Shown here one piece after another: positions 1 through 7,555 of a stretch of DNA of 36,757 nucleotides. The notes under the pieces are model-generated. The model saw only the letters and a program-made list of their open reading frames with translations. It was not told where the DNA came from and did not search any database. Each line of letters begins with the position of its first letter. Position 1 is the first letter of the stretch. Source of the DNA: SCUN01 sp964343975 (GTDB taxonomy: Bacteria; Acidobacteriota; Vicinamibacteria; Vicinamibacterales; SCN-69-37); contig CAYFLU010000009.1 of the NCBI GenBank assembly GCA_964343975.1, forward strand, positions 1-36,757, written 5' to 3'. Made by a program: the position numbers and the translations under genes.

Positions 1-2
1 TC

Positions 3-1769
3 GATCACAACATCTTCCGGCCGCTCGCGCCGCACCAGCCGGCGTCGACGCCGGCCGAACTGACCGACGGCATGGTCGTCACGCGTCTCGCCATCGACGG
101 CGTCGAGGTCGACCTCACGGCCGCCCCCGCCGCTGGTGGCCGTGGCGCGGGTGGTGGCGGTGGACGCGGCGGCGCGGCGCAGCCGGCGGCTCCGCCGGCG
201 CGCACGACTGTCGCCAACTTCGACAAGACGGTCGGTCGCGTCGTCTTGGCGAAGCCGATTGCGGCGAAGACCTCGGCGAAGATCGAAGTGAGCTGGCACA
301 CGAAGCTGCCCGGTGGCCCGAACGGCCAGGGCCATCGCATGACGCAGCGGTTCGGTCATGACCTCTTCCAGCCGACGCAGTGGTATCCGCGCCTTGCGAA
401 GTTCGACGACCTGCGTGGCTGGGACACGAGCACCTACATGGGGCCGTCGGAGTTCTACAACAACTTCGGCCGCTTCGACGTCTCGATCGACGTCCCCGCC
501 GGCTGGATCGTGAGCGGCACGGGCGTGCTGCAGAACCCGAATGACGTGCTCACCGCGAAGGCGCGCGAGCGACTCACGCACGTGCTCGAGTCGGACAATG
601 TCACGACGATCGTCGGCCAGGACGAAGTGGGCCCGGGCGTGTCGACGCAGCCGGGCACGGACAGCGCCGACGGCAAGCGGCTCGTGTGGCGACACGTCGC
701 GGAGAACGTGAACGACTTCGCGTGGGCGACGTCACGCAACTTCATCTGGACGGCGACGCGCGCGACGATTCCGGGCAAGGGCCCGGTGCCGATCCACATG
801 GTGTATCAGCCGGAACGCGCGAACCTCTACGCGAACGCCGGCACGATCGCGCGTCACGCGCTCGAGTTCTACTCGAAGCTCTGGGCGCCGTATCCGTTCC
901 CGCAGCTGACGATGCAGGACGGCCCGAGCGCGGGCATGGAATATCCGATGGTCGTCAACTCGAACCAGGGCGCGGCCGATCACGAGATCGGCCATCAGTG
1001 GTGGCCGATGATGGTCGGCAACAACGAGACCTGGTACGGCTGGATGGACGAAGGCTTCAACCAGTACATGAACGAGCTGTCGCGCGCGGATACGAACAAG
1101 ACGGCTCCGCGCATCGACGGCAACGGCCAGAACTACGGCAACATGAGCGGCAGCGAAACCGAAGCGCCGATGATGTGGCCGGCCAACGACGCGGGCACGG
1201 GCTACAGCTACCAGACGTACTCGAAGACCCCGCTCATGCTGTCGATGCTCGGCGGGGTCGTCGGTGACAAAGAAGTGCAGCGCGCGCACAGCGAATACAC
1301 GAAAACGTGGGCGTTCAAGCACCCGTCGCCGTGGGACTACATCTTCTTCATGAACAACGCGCTGAAGCAGGACCTGAGCTGGTTCTGGTACTACTGGCTC
1401 TGGACGACCGAGTCGGTCGACGGCGCGATCACGGACGTGAAGACGAACGGCACGAAGACCAGCGTGACCGTGAAGCAGGACGGCCAGATGCCGTCGCCGG
1501 TGATCCTCGAATTCAAGCTCGCGAAGGGCGCGGCGCTGAAGCCGGCGGCCGGCGCGTCGCCGAAGATCGAGGTCGTCGACGACACGACGCTTCGCGCCAC
1601 GTGGCCGGTGGATGTGTGGTTCTCGGGCGCGCGCACGTTCACGGGCACGGTCGATACCGGTGGCCGCAAGGTCGAGAGCGTGATGTTCGATCCGAACTGC
1701 CGCTTCCCCGATCACGATCCGAGCGACAACGTGTGGCCGAAGGGCGCACGCAGCGGCAACTGCCGCTGA
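3..1769 (+). CDS. M1 family metallopeptidase, 5'-truncated by the window edge
   Basis: The reading frame is open from base 3 with no stop, so the start lies outside the window and about 588 residues are visible. The zinc motif HEIGH (first His codon at 981) is followed after exactly 18 residues by Glu, giving the HExxH-x18-E signature of M1 (gluzincin) aminopeptidases. The segment AGMEY, about 16 residues before it, stands where M1 enzymes carry GxMEN and bind the substrate N-terminus. A Gly/Arg-rich low-complexity insert (roughly visible residues 45-55) resembles linkers common in secreted acidobacterial proteins. The C-terminal part is beta-rich, as in M1 enzymes without a large ERAP-like domain. 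It probably acts on exported or imported peptides in the periplasm, although the signal peptide is not visible. The SGNH hydrolase gene starts 7 bases after the stop, so the two may be cotranscribed. The family is clear; the substrate is not. Confidence 0.9.
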   Translation, partial: DHNIFRPLAPHQPASTPAELTDGMVVTRLAIDGVEVDLTAAPAAGGRGAGGGGGRGGAAQPAAPPARTTVANFDKTVGRVVLAKPIAAKTSAKIEVSWHTKLPGGPNGQGHRMTQRFGHDLFQPTQWYPRLAKFDDLRGWDTSTYMGPSEFYNNFGRFDVSIDVPAGWIVSGTGVLQNPNDVLTAKARERLTHVLESDNVTTIVGQDEVGPGVSTQPGTDSADGKRLVWRHVAENVNDFAWATSRNFIWTATRATIPGKGPVPIHMVYQPERANLYANAGTIARHALEFYSKLWAPYPFPQLTMQDGPSAGMEYPMVVNSNQGAADHEIGHQWWPMMVGNNETWYGWMDEGFNQYMNELSRADTNKTAPRIDGNGQNYGNMSGSETEAPMMWPANDAGTGYSYQTYSKTPLMLSMLGGVVGDKEVQRAHSEYTKTWAFKHPSPWDYIFFMNNALKQDLSWFWYYWLWTTESVDGAITDVKTNGTKTSVTVKQDGQMPSPVILEFKLAKGAALKPAAGASPKIEVVDDTTLRATWPVDVWFSGARTFTGTVDTGGRKVESVMFDPNCRFPDHDPSDNVWPKGARSGNCR

Positions 1770-1776
1770 TCGCTCC

Positions 1777-2907
1777 GTGAGCCCCGCCCCTGCGGCTGCG
1801 CCACCGGCATCACGCCGGTCGCGCGGCCGTCGCGTCCTCTTCGCGCTCGCCGCCATCATCGCCTCACTGGTCTTCGCCGAAGGCGTGGCCAGCTGGGGCG
1901 TGGTGGCGCGCGAGCTCGCGCACGGCTACGCACCCAACCCGTCGGCCGACAGCATCGAGTTCGACACCGACTTGGGCTGGCGCGTGCGGCCCAATCTCCA
2001 CGACGCGAACTTCCTCGGCACGGGCATCGAGATGCGCACGAACGCGCGTGGGCTGCGCGAAGACCACGACGTCGCGCCCTCGGCGGCACCGGATCGATTG
2101 CGCGTGCTGTGCGTCGGCGACTCCTTCACCTTCGGCAACGGCGTGTCGAACCGCGACACGTGGTGTGCCCAGCTCGCGTCGCAGGACCGTCGCTTCGAGG
2201 GCGTCAACATGGGCACGCCGGGGTACGGCGCGGACCAGGCCTACCTTCGCTACCTCAGAGACGACGCGCTCGACACGGGCGTGCACGTATTCGCGTTCAT
2301 CGACGAAGACTTCGACCGCATGACGTCCGGGTTCTTTCTCGACACGCTGAAGCCGACACTCGGCCTGCGCCAGGGATCGCTCGTACCCGAGCACGTGCCG
2401 GTGCCGACCTACTGGAACGGCCCCGTCAGCCACGCTGTGTTCGTCGGCGCGGCGATGGCGAAACATCTCGCGCTGTTTCGCGCGGCGGCCTGGCTCGTCG
2501 AACGCGTCCGGCCGTTCCCCACCGACGCCGTGGAACATCAGCGCTTGACGCCGGTGATCCGCGCGATGGTCACCGATCTTCGCGACCGAACCGCGGCGCG
2601 GGGGACATCGCTGGTGTTGGTGCGCCTGCCAACGTCGGTCGATCCGCCATTTGCACAGAGTTGGCAACCCATCGTGCAACGGGCCGCGGCCGATGCCGGC
2701 GTACCCTACGTCGACCTCGGCGAGGAGTTCAACCGCCAACCGATCGGCGACGCGGCCTCATTCATCATCCGCGCCGACGATCCCACGGGGATGATCGGCG
2801 CAGGGCACTACACGCCTCTGGGCCATTCGCGCATTGCGGCGTGGCTCATCGCGCGCCTGACCGCGCTCGACGCTGTACAACAGCGACTGGCGCGGCTCAC
2901 GCGATAG
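1777..2907 (+). CDS. Membrane-anchored SGNH/GDSL hydrolase
   Basis: The 376-residue protein begins with an Arg-rich stretch and one hydrophobic segment (about residues 20-36), so it is likely anchored in the inner membrane with its catalytic domain outside. Block I is GDSFTFG, with the nucleophile at Ser116. The stretch GVNMGTPGYGADQ matches the following SGNH core, and the C-terminal GHYTPLGH supplies the likely catalytic His. Family members are esterases, lipases or polysaccharide O-acyl hydrolases; nothing here fixes the substrate. The GTG start at 1777 is the first start after the peptidase stop (7-base gap) and places the hydrophobic segment correctly. The stop codon overlaps a promoter-like TAGAGT of the next gene. 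Confidence 0.85.
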   Translation: MSPAPAAAPPASRRSRGRRVLFALAAIIASLVFAEGVASWGVVARELAHGYAPNPSADSIEFDTDLGWRVRPNLHDANFLGTGIEMRTNARGLREDHDVAPSAAPDRLRVLCVGDSFTFGNGVSNRDTWCAQLASQDRRFEGVNMGTPGYGADQAYLRYLRDDALDTGVHVFAFIDEDFDRMTSGFFLDTLKPTLGLRQGSLVPEHVPVPTYWNGPVSHAVFVGAAMAKHLALFRAAAWLVERVRPFPTDAVEHQRLTPVIRAMVTDLRDRTAARGTSLVLVRLPTSVDPPFAQSWQPIVQRAAADAGVPYVDLGEEFNRQPIGDAASFIIRADDPTGMIGAGHYTPLGHSRIAAWLIARLTALDAVQQRLARLTR

Positions 2908-2910
2908 AGT
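2905..2910 (+). promoter_or_regulatory. Putative -10 box TAGAGT, 6 bases before the polyketide synthase start
   Basis: TAGAGT fits TANNNT and ends exactly six bases before the ATG at 2917, which would place the transcription start on the start codon. It overlaps the TAG stop of the upstream gene, so part of the match could be chance. It is one of a series of identically spaced boxes in this window. Confidence 0.45.
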
Positions 2911-2916
2911 ACGACC

Positions 2917-3969
2917 ATGCCCCAACTGATCGACGTCGCCACGGCGGAGGCGCCGTACACGATCGCGCAAGACGATGCCGCCGCGTTTGCCCGCGCGCAG
3001 TTCGGCAACGCGGTGCCGCATCTCGAGCGGCTCATGCCGCTCTTCACGAACACGGGCATTCGTCAGCGCCGGATCGCGAAGCCGGCGAGCTGGTACCAGA
3101 CCGCGCACGGACTCGACGAGAAGAACATCGCCTACATCGAAGCAGCCACGGACATGTGCGCAGACGCGGCACGCACGCTCCTTGCCCGGCGCGGACTCGC
3201 ACCGACCGACGTCGACCGCATCTACTACGTGAACACGACGGGCCTCGCGACGCCGTCGATCGACGCACGACTGATCAACGTGCTGGGATTGAAACGTACG
3301 GCGCGGCGCACGCCGATCTGGGGTCTCGGCTGCGCGGGCGGCGTCGCGGGGCTCGCCACCGCCGCGCGCGACCTCATCGGCCACCCGCGCGAGCGCGCGC
3401 TCGTGTTCGCCGCAGAGATGTGCTCGCTCACGTTTCTGGCCGACGACTTCTCGAAGAGCAACCTCGTGGCCACCGCGCTCTTCGCCGATGGCGCCGCGGT
3501 GGCACTCGTGAGCGGCGACGACACCGGTGACGTCGGCTGGCCGATCCGCACCACGCGCTCGATGCTCTTTCCCGACTCGCTCGACGTGATGGGCTGGAGC
3601 GTCGTCGCCCGCGGACTGCAAGTGGTGTTCGATCAGCGCATTCCGGAGATCATCGCGGAACATGCCGCCGCCGAGCTCGATGCGCTGCTCACCGCCGCCG
3701 GTATCTCTCGCAACGACATCACGGAGTTCCTGTATCACCCGGGTGGACCGAAGGTGCTGCAGGCGTACGCGGATGCGTATGGCATCAGCACGGATCGATT
3801 TCGTTGGTCGCGCGATGTCTTCCGCGACTACGGCAACATGTCGTCGGTGACGGTGCTCTACGTGCTGGCGCGGTATCTCCAGGCGCACCGCCCGGGCCAC
3901 GGCGGACACGCCGTCGTGTCCGCGCTCGGCCCGGGATTTTCGTCAGAAGGGCTGCTGCTGGGGTTGTGA
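2917..3969 (+). CDS. Type III polyketide synthase (chalcone/stilbene synthase family)
   Basis: At 350 residues this is the usual length for a bacterial type III polyketide synthase, a homodimeric cytosolic enzyme that condenses an acyl-CoA starter with malonyl-CoA units. The Cys-His-Asn triad is visible: Cys139 in GLGCAGG, His274 in YHPGGPKVL and Asn307 in DYGNMSS. The C-terminal GPGFSSEG is the usual family motif. Related bacterial enzymes make alkylresorcinols or alkylpyrones, often beside a methyltransferase and an FAD oxidoreductase; neither partner is next to this gene. The product is therefore unknown, with membrane phenolic lipids a reasonable guess. The next gene converges on it, with one base between the stop codons. 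Confidence 0.93.
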   Translation: MPQLIDVATAEAPYTIAQDDAAAFARAQFGNAVPHLERLMPLFTNTGIRQRRIAKPASWYQTAHGLDEKNIAYIEAATDMCADAARTLLARRGLAPTDVDRIYYVNTTGLATPSIDARLINVLGLKRTARRTPIWGLGCAGGVAGLATAARDLIGHPRERALVFAAEMCSLTFLADDFSKSNLVATALFADGAAVALVSGDDTGDVGWPIRTTRSMLFPDSLDVMGWSVVARGLQVVFDQRIPEIIAEHAAAELDALLTAAGISRNDITEFLYHPGGPKVLQAYADAYGISTDRFRWSRDVFRDYGNMSSVTVLYVLARYLQAHRPGHGGHAVVSALGPGFSSEGLLLGL

Positions 3970-3970
3970 T

Positions 3971-4420
3971 CTACACGCCGAACTGACCCAGGTGGTGATC
4001 GAAGTGCTTGTACTGCGTCTCGCCCCACTTCTGACCGGTGAGCGGGCCGAAGAAAAGATGAATACGGCCGTCGGCGCCGTCGCGACCCAGCGCGTGAAAC
4101 GCCGCCAGCTGCGCCTTGGTGCGCGCGAGCGTCGGTGCGAAATTCGGATCGTCCTTCACCACGAACTCTGGTCCGGTCGGCGCATTCTTCTGGAACGGCT
4201 CGGGCCCGAGGAACCGTCCCTTCACCATCCAGCCGATCATTTTGCCGAGGAACATCTGCCGAGCGGGTTGCGGCCCGAGCACACTGTCGAGCACGCGCGC
4301 AAGATGCTCGAGGGCTTGTGACGGCTGCATCTTGCCCCACTGGCGCGGCGAGTCAGGCTTCAGCGTGTCCAGACGTCGGGCGATTTCCTGATAGGTATCC
4401 GCGTCGAAGAGATTCTTCAT
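3971..4420 (-). CDS. DUF1569 / DinB-like family protein
   Basis: The 149-residue protein has the DUF1569 pattern: an N-terminal helix with ARRLDTLKPDSPRQWGKM, then a helix with QALEHLARVLDSVLG, and a C-terminal TQYKHFDHHLGQFG containing three His residues. His in the second helix and the C-terminal His cluster are in positions used for metal binding in DinB-like four-helix bundles. Function is unknown; DinB relatives include thiol-dependent metalloenzymes. It lies tail to tail with the polyketide synthase. No convincing promoter box or ribosome binding site precedes its ATG. Confidence 0.8.
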   Translation of the reverse strand: MKNLFDADTYQEIARRLDTLKPDSPRQWGKMQPSQALEHLARVLDSVLGPQPARQMFLGKMIGWMVKGRFLGPEPFQKNAPTGPEFVVKDDPNFAPTLARTKAQLAAFHALGRDGADGRIHLFFGPLTGQKWGETQYKHFDHHLGQFGV

Positions 4421-4451
4421 GGCCGGGGCTCCGCGGGCATTCTGCCACAGC

Positions 4452-4736
4452 TCAACGCATCGCCGCGCGCGTCAGCGCCGCACACATCGCCTCATCGGAG
4501 GCGTCGGGCTGGCCGTCTCGCAGCGTCCGCACCACGCGCCGAAACTCATCCTCGCGCATCAGCCGGACGAGGCCGGTGCGCGCCTCGATCTGACCGCGAT
4601 CGTCTTCGAGGGGATTCTCGCCGATCAACGCACTGGGCGTCATCGGCGTCAGCTCGAGCGTCGCGACGAACACGCCGCGCGTGTCGATCGGCTGGGCGGC
4701 GTCGAACAACTCACGCAGAGGAACGGTCCGGATCAC
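4452..4736 (-). CDS. Small protein of unknown function, translationally coupled to the sulfatase
   Basis: A 94-residue reading frame begins with a GTG that overlaps the sulfatase stop as GTGA (4733-4736), the same coupling geometry seen at several other gene pairs here. The protein is acidic, soluble and without signal peptide, cysteine pairs or recognised motif. Its sequence looks protein-like (for example PLEDDRGQIEARTGLVRLM). I do not recognise a family. Its place at the end of the maturase-sulfatase operon suggests a job connected to sulfatase function, but that is inference. A longer in-frame extension upstream exists but lies inside the sulfatase gene and reads as Arg-rich shadow sequence. 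Confidence 0.55.
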   Translation of the reverse strand: MIRTVPLRELFDAAQPIDTRGVFVATLELTPMTPSALIGENPLEDDRGQIEARTGLVRLMREDEFRRVVRTLRDGQPDASDEAMCAALTRAAMR

Positions 4737-6202
4737 TTCAGCGGAAACAGCGCCGATTCCGTGCGGCTGCTGGTGAAGAGTGCCTCCGCCGCCTTCACGA
4801 GATCGGGATGCGTCGCGGCAACATCGGTGTGCTCTGCGGGATCGGCCGTGAGGTCGTAGAGCTCGATCGCGCGGTTCGGCTTGAGTCGCACGGCCTTCCA
4901 GTTCTTCATGCGCACGGCCTGCCGGCCCTGAAATTCCCAATACATGTAGTCGCGGGGTGTCTGCGCTGCCGGGCGGCCGAGGAGCGACGGCACGAACGAC
5001 ACGCCGTCGGTTTTGGGTGACGCGACGCCGGCCAACTCGGCGAAGGTCGGCATCATGTCCCAGAACGCCGACGGATGGGCCGACGTCTGCCCCTTCGGAA
5101 TATGTCCCGGCCAGCGCGCGACGAGCGGCACGCGCATGCCGCCCTCGTAGACGTCCTGCTTCAACCCACGCAGGCCAGAAGCGCTCTCGAAGAACGTCGA
5201 GTCGGTACCGCCGTTGAATGTCGGCCCGTTGTCGCTCGAGAACATGATGACCGTGTCGTTGTCGAGGCCGAGGTCCTTGACCCGCTGCATCACGCGCCCG
5301 ATGTGACGATCCATGCGCGTGATCATCGCGGCATAGGCCGCGCGCGGCGCCCGGTGCGGCAGATAGTCCTTCTGACCGAGATACGGCGTCTCGGGAAACG
5401 TCCCGAGATATTCCGCGAGCGAGTCTTCCGGCACCTGCAACGCCATGTGCGGAATCGTGAACGCGAGATACAGGAAGAAGGGCTGCGCCTTGTTGGCCTC
5501 GATGAACCCGAGCGCTTCATCCGCCATCAGATCCGCCGAGAACTCCGTGCCGATGTACTTCGCGTACGACTTCACGTCGTTCGGATCGAGCCCGGCCGGC
5601 AGCTTCTCGTGCGGATACACGTAGGTGTTCTTGAGCGGCAGTTTCTCGCGATTGCGCCAGAGGTACGACGGGTAGTGGTTGTGCGCGATGCGCTGACACA
5701 AGTACCCGTAGAAATGATCAAAGCCCATCCGATTCGGTTCACCGGTCGAGCCCGGCCCGCCCAGGCCCCACTTGCCGATGCACGCGGTCTTGTAGCCCGC
5801 ACCCTGCAGCACATGGCCGACCGTCGTCGTGCCCGCCTTGAGCGGACGCTGTCCCTCGAGCGAGAGGTCGTGCCACACGTCGCCGCGCGACTCCATCTCG
5901 TCGTTGTCCCGAATGTAGGCGTGGCCGGTGTGCATCCCCGTGAGCAACGTGCAACGCGACGGCGCACACACCGGGCTGCCCGAGTAGTGCGCCGTAAAGC
6001 GCATGCCCTCCGCCGCAATCCGATCGATATTGGGCGTGCGGATCTTCTGCTGACCGTAGCAGCCGAGTTCGCCCACGCCGAGATCGTCGGCGAGGATGTA
6101 GATGATGTTGGGCTTGCGGGCGGGCGGCCGCGCCTGGTCGATCGGCAGCGCCAACGCCGCCGCACCAAGACCAGCCGTCTTCAGAAACTCCCGGCGTTTC
6201 AT
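4733..6202 (-). CDS. Tat-exported Cys-type sulfatase (arylsulfatase A family)
   Basis: The 489-residue protein opens with a twin-arginine signal (KRREFLKTAG followed by an Ala/Leu-rich stretch), so it should fold in the cytoplasm before export. The metal-binding DD pair is at residues 39-40. The sulfatase signature CAPSRCTLLTG places Cys79 as the residue converted to formylglycine; SSDNGP later supplies further metal ligands. These enzymes hydrolyse sulfate esters, often on polysaccharides or aromatic compounds. The radical-SAM maturase able to modify a Cys-type site is encoded immediately upstream (13-base gap), which fits. Export through Tat after cytoplasmic maturation is consistent with the signal. 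It has a promoter-like box just before its start and overlaps the small downstream gene by GTGA. Confidence 0.93.
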   Translation of the reverse strand: MKRREFLKTAGLGAAALALPIDQARPPARKPNIIYILADDLGVGELGCYGQQKIRTPNIDRIAAEGMRFTAHYSGSPVCAPSRCTLLTGMHTGHAYIRDNDEMESRGDVWHDLSLEGQRPLKAGTTTVGHVLQGAGYKTACIGKWGLGGPGSTGEPNRMGFDHFYGYLCQRIAHNHYPSYLWRNREKLPLKNTYVYPHEKLPAGLDPNDVKSYAKYIGTEFSADLMADEALGFIEANKAQPFFLYLAFTIPHMALQVPEDSLAEYLGTFPETPYLGQKDYLPHRAPRAAYAAMITRMDRHIGRVMQRVKDLGLDNDTVIMFSSDNGPTFNGGTDSTFFESASGLRGLKQDVYEGGMRVPLVARWPGHIPKGQTSAHPSAFWDMMPTFAELAGVASPKTDGVSFVPSLLGRPAAQTPRDYMYWEFQGRQAVRMKNWKAVRLKPNRAIELYDLTADPAEHTDVAATHPDLVKAAEALFTSSRTESALFPLK

Positions 6203-6208
6203 GGCGCG

Positions 6209-6214
6209 AGTATA
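6209..6214 (-). promoter_or_regulatory. Putative -10 box TATACT, 6 bases before the sulfatase start
   Basis: Read on the minus strand, TATACT ends six bases before the ATG at 6202. It lies in the 13-base gap after the maturase stop, so the sulfatase may have its own leaderless transcript in addition to operon read-through. Confidence 0.55.
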
Positions 6215-6215
6215 G

Positions 6216-7514
6216 CTAGCTGCCGTGGCAGTGCTTGAACTTCTTGCCGCTGCCGCACGGGCACGGCTCGTTGCGGCCCGTGCTCTTCACCGCCGCCGCA
6301 GCGGCCTGCTGCGCCATCCAGCGCATCACGTTCGCGGGCGGCCGTTCATGCGCGAGTTCGTTCGCCATGAAGCGCATCGCCGGATCCATGTGGCGGAAGA
6401 TCCGCTTGTAGGCCGCGCACAGGTAGTTGAGGTCGCGACTCCCGTCCTTCGAGCGCACGAACCGGTGCTTCGGGCACTCGCCATGGCACGCGAAGCGCAC
6501 GTCGCATCCGCGACATTCCGCCGGCAGCCGGTCGCGCTTCGCGGCGCCAAACGCCTGCTGCGCCTCCGACCGCACCATCTCGCCGAGCGACGCGTTCAAC
6601 AGATTGCCCAGCCGGTACTGCGGATAGACGTAGTGATCGCACGAGTACAGATCGCCGTTGTGCTCCACCGCCAGCGCCTCGCCACACGTCTCGCGAAACA
6701 CGCACAGCGACGCCTCGAGGCCGCACCACGACTCAAGCGCTACGTCGAACAACTGCACGAACACGCGCCCCACATCACGCCGCACCCACTCGTCGAAGAT
6801 CGCGACCAGAAACTCGCCGTACGTCACCGGATCCACCGACCACGGCGTGACCTGCGCCCGCGCCTCATCGTCTGGCGTCAGCAATCGCAAGCCGTCAGGC
6901 TCCGGCCGCTCGGCAGCGCGTTCAACGATGGGGATGAATTGGAGATAGCCGCTGCCGACGTCGCGGAGGAAGCGATAGACCTCGAGCGGATGATGCACGT
7001 TGTCGGCCTGCACCACCGTGAGCGTGTTGAACGCCACGCGATCGCGCTTCAAGCGCTCGAGCGCGCGCATCACCGCGGCAAACGTCGGCTGGTTGCCGCG
7101 ATCACGGCGATAGCGATCGTGCAGCGCCTCGGGCCCGTCGATCGACAGGCCGACGAGAAACTCGTGCTCGGCGAGAAACGCGCACCACGTGTCGTCAATC
7201 AGGAGGCCGTTTGTCTGGAGCGCGTTCTCGATGCGCTTGCCGTTCGCATACTCCTGCTGAAGCGCGACAACGCGCTCGAAGAACGGCAGCCCGGCGAGCG
7301 TCGGCTCACCGCCCTGCCAAGTGAACGACACGGCGGGATGCTCGGCGTGGGCCTCAATGTGCCGGCGAATGAACGCCTCGAGCACATCGTCGGACATCCG
7401 CCACGACTCGGTGCCCGGGTAGAGGCGTTCTTTCTCGAGGTAGAAGCAGTAGGTGCAGTCGAGATTGCAGACCGGACCGTGCGGCTTTGCCATCAGATGG
7501 AAGGGGTGCGGCAC
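6216..7514 (-). CDS. Anaerobic sulfatase-maturating radical SAM enzyme with SEC-C tail
   Basis: This 432-residue protein has the radical SAM cluster motif CNLDCTYC (Cys16, Cys20, Cys23), the WQGGEPTLAG segment and a C-terminal SPASM-type Cys array (CRGCDVRFACHGEC), as in anSME enzymes that oxidise the active-site Cys or Ser of sulfatases to formylglycine. The last 20 residues form a SEC-C zinc motif (PCPCGSGKKFKHCHG), usually linked to SecB or ribosome contacts; here it may hold the maturase near nascent or export-bound sulfatase, which is inference. I chose the GTG at 7514 because the protein then starts PHPFHLMAKP, the conserved lead-in of this family; the first ATG (7493) would remove it. 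It is divergent from the lactate permease with 41 bases between starts. Confidence 0.9.
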   Translation of the reverse strand: MPHPFHLMAKPHGPVCNLDCTYCFYLEKERLYPGTESWRMSDDVLEAFIRRHIEAHAEHPAVSFTWQGGEPTLAGLPFFERVVALQQEYANGKRIENALQTNGLLIDDTWCAFLAEHEFLVGLSIDGPEALHDRYRRDRGNQPTFAAVMRALERLKRDRVAFNTLTVVQADNVHHPLEVYRFLRDVGSGYLQFIPIVERAAERPEPDGLRLLTPDDEARAQVTPWSVDPVTYGEFLVAIFDEWVRRDVGRVFVQLFDVALESWCGLEASLCVFRETCGEALAVEHNGDLYSCDHYVYPQYRLGNLLNASLGEMVRSEAQQAFGAAKRDRLPAECRGCDVRFACHGECPKHRFVRSKDGSRDLNYLCAAYKRIFRHMDPAMRFMANELAHERPPANVMRWMAQQAAAAAVKSTGRNEPCPCGSGKKFKHCHGS

Positions 7515-7542
7515 CCAGAGACCATAACCCACCCGGGTGTGC

Positions 7543-7548
7543 CATAGT
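7543..7548 (+). promoter_or_regulatory. Putative -10 box CATAGT, 7 bases before the permease start
   Basis: CATAGT (one mismatch to TANNNT) ends seven bases before the ATG at 7556. It sits in the short divergent gap between the maturase and permease genes, where little room exists for a leader. Confidence 0.4.
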
Positions 7549-7555
7549 TCGCCGC

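Noticed and set aside
732..1859. Long open frame on the minus strand opposite the peptidase gene
   Set aside because: Arg/His/Val-rich composition and no motif; a shadow of the peptidase frame in GC-rich DNA. The same applies to long opposite-strand frames over 5075-6238, 6225-7547, 10457-12880, 14067-15146 and 31145-32638.
2109..3530. Plus-strand frame of 473 codons across the SGNH and polyketide synthase genes
   Set aside because: It spans two well-supported genes in another frame, is strongly Arg-rich and shows no domain.
3967..3973. Terminator between the polyketide synthase and DUF1569 genes
   Set aside because: Only one base separates the two stop codons and no strong hairpin was seen around them.
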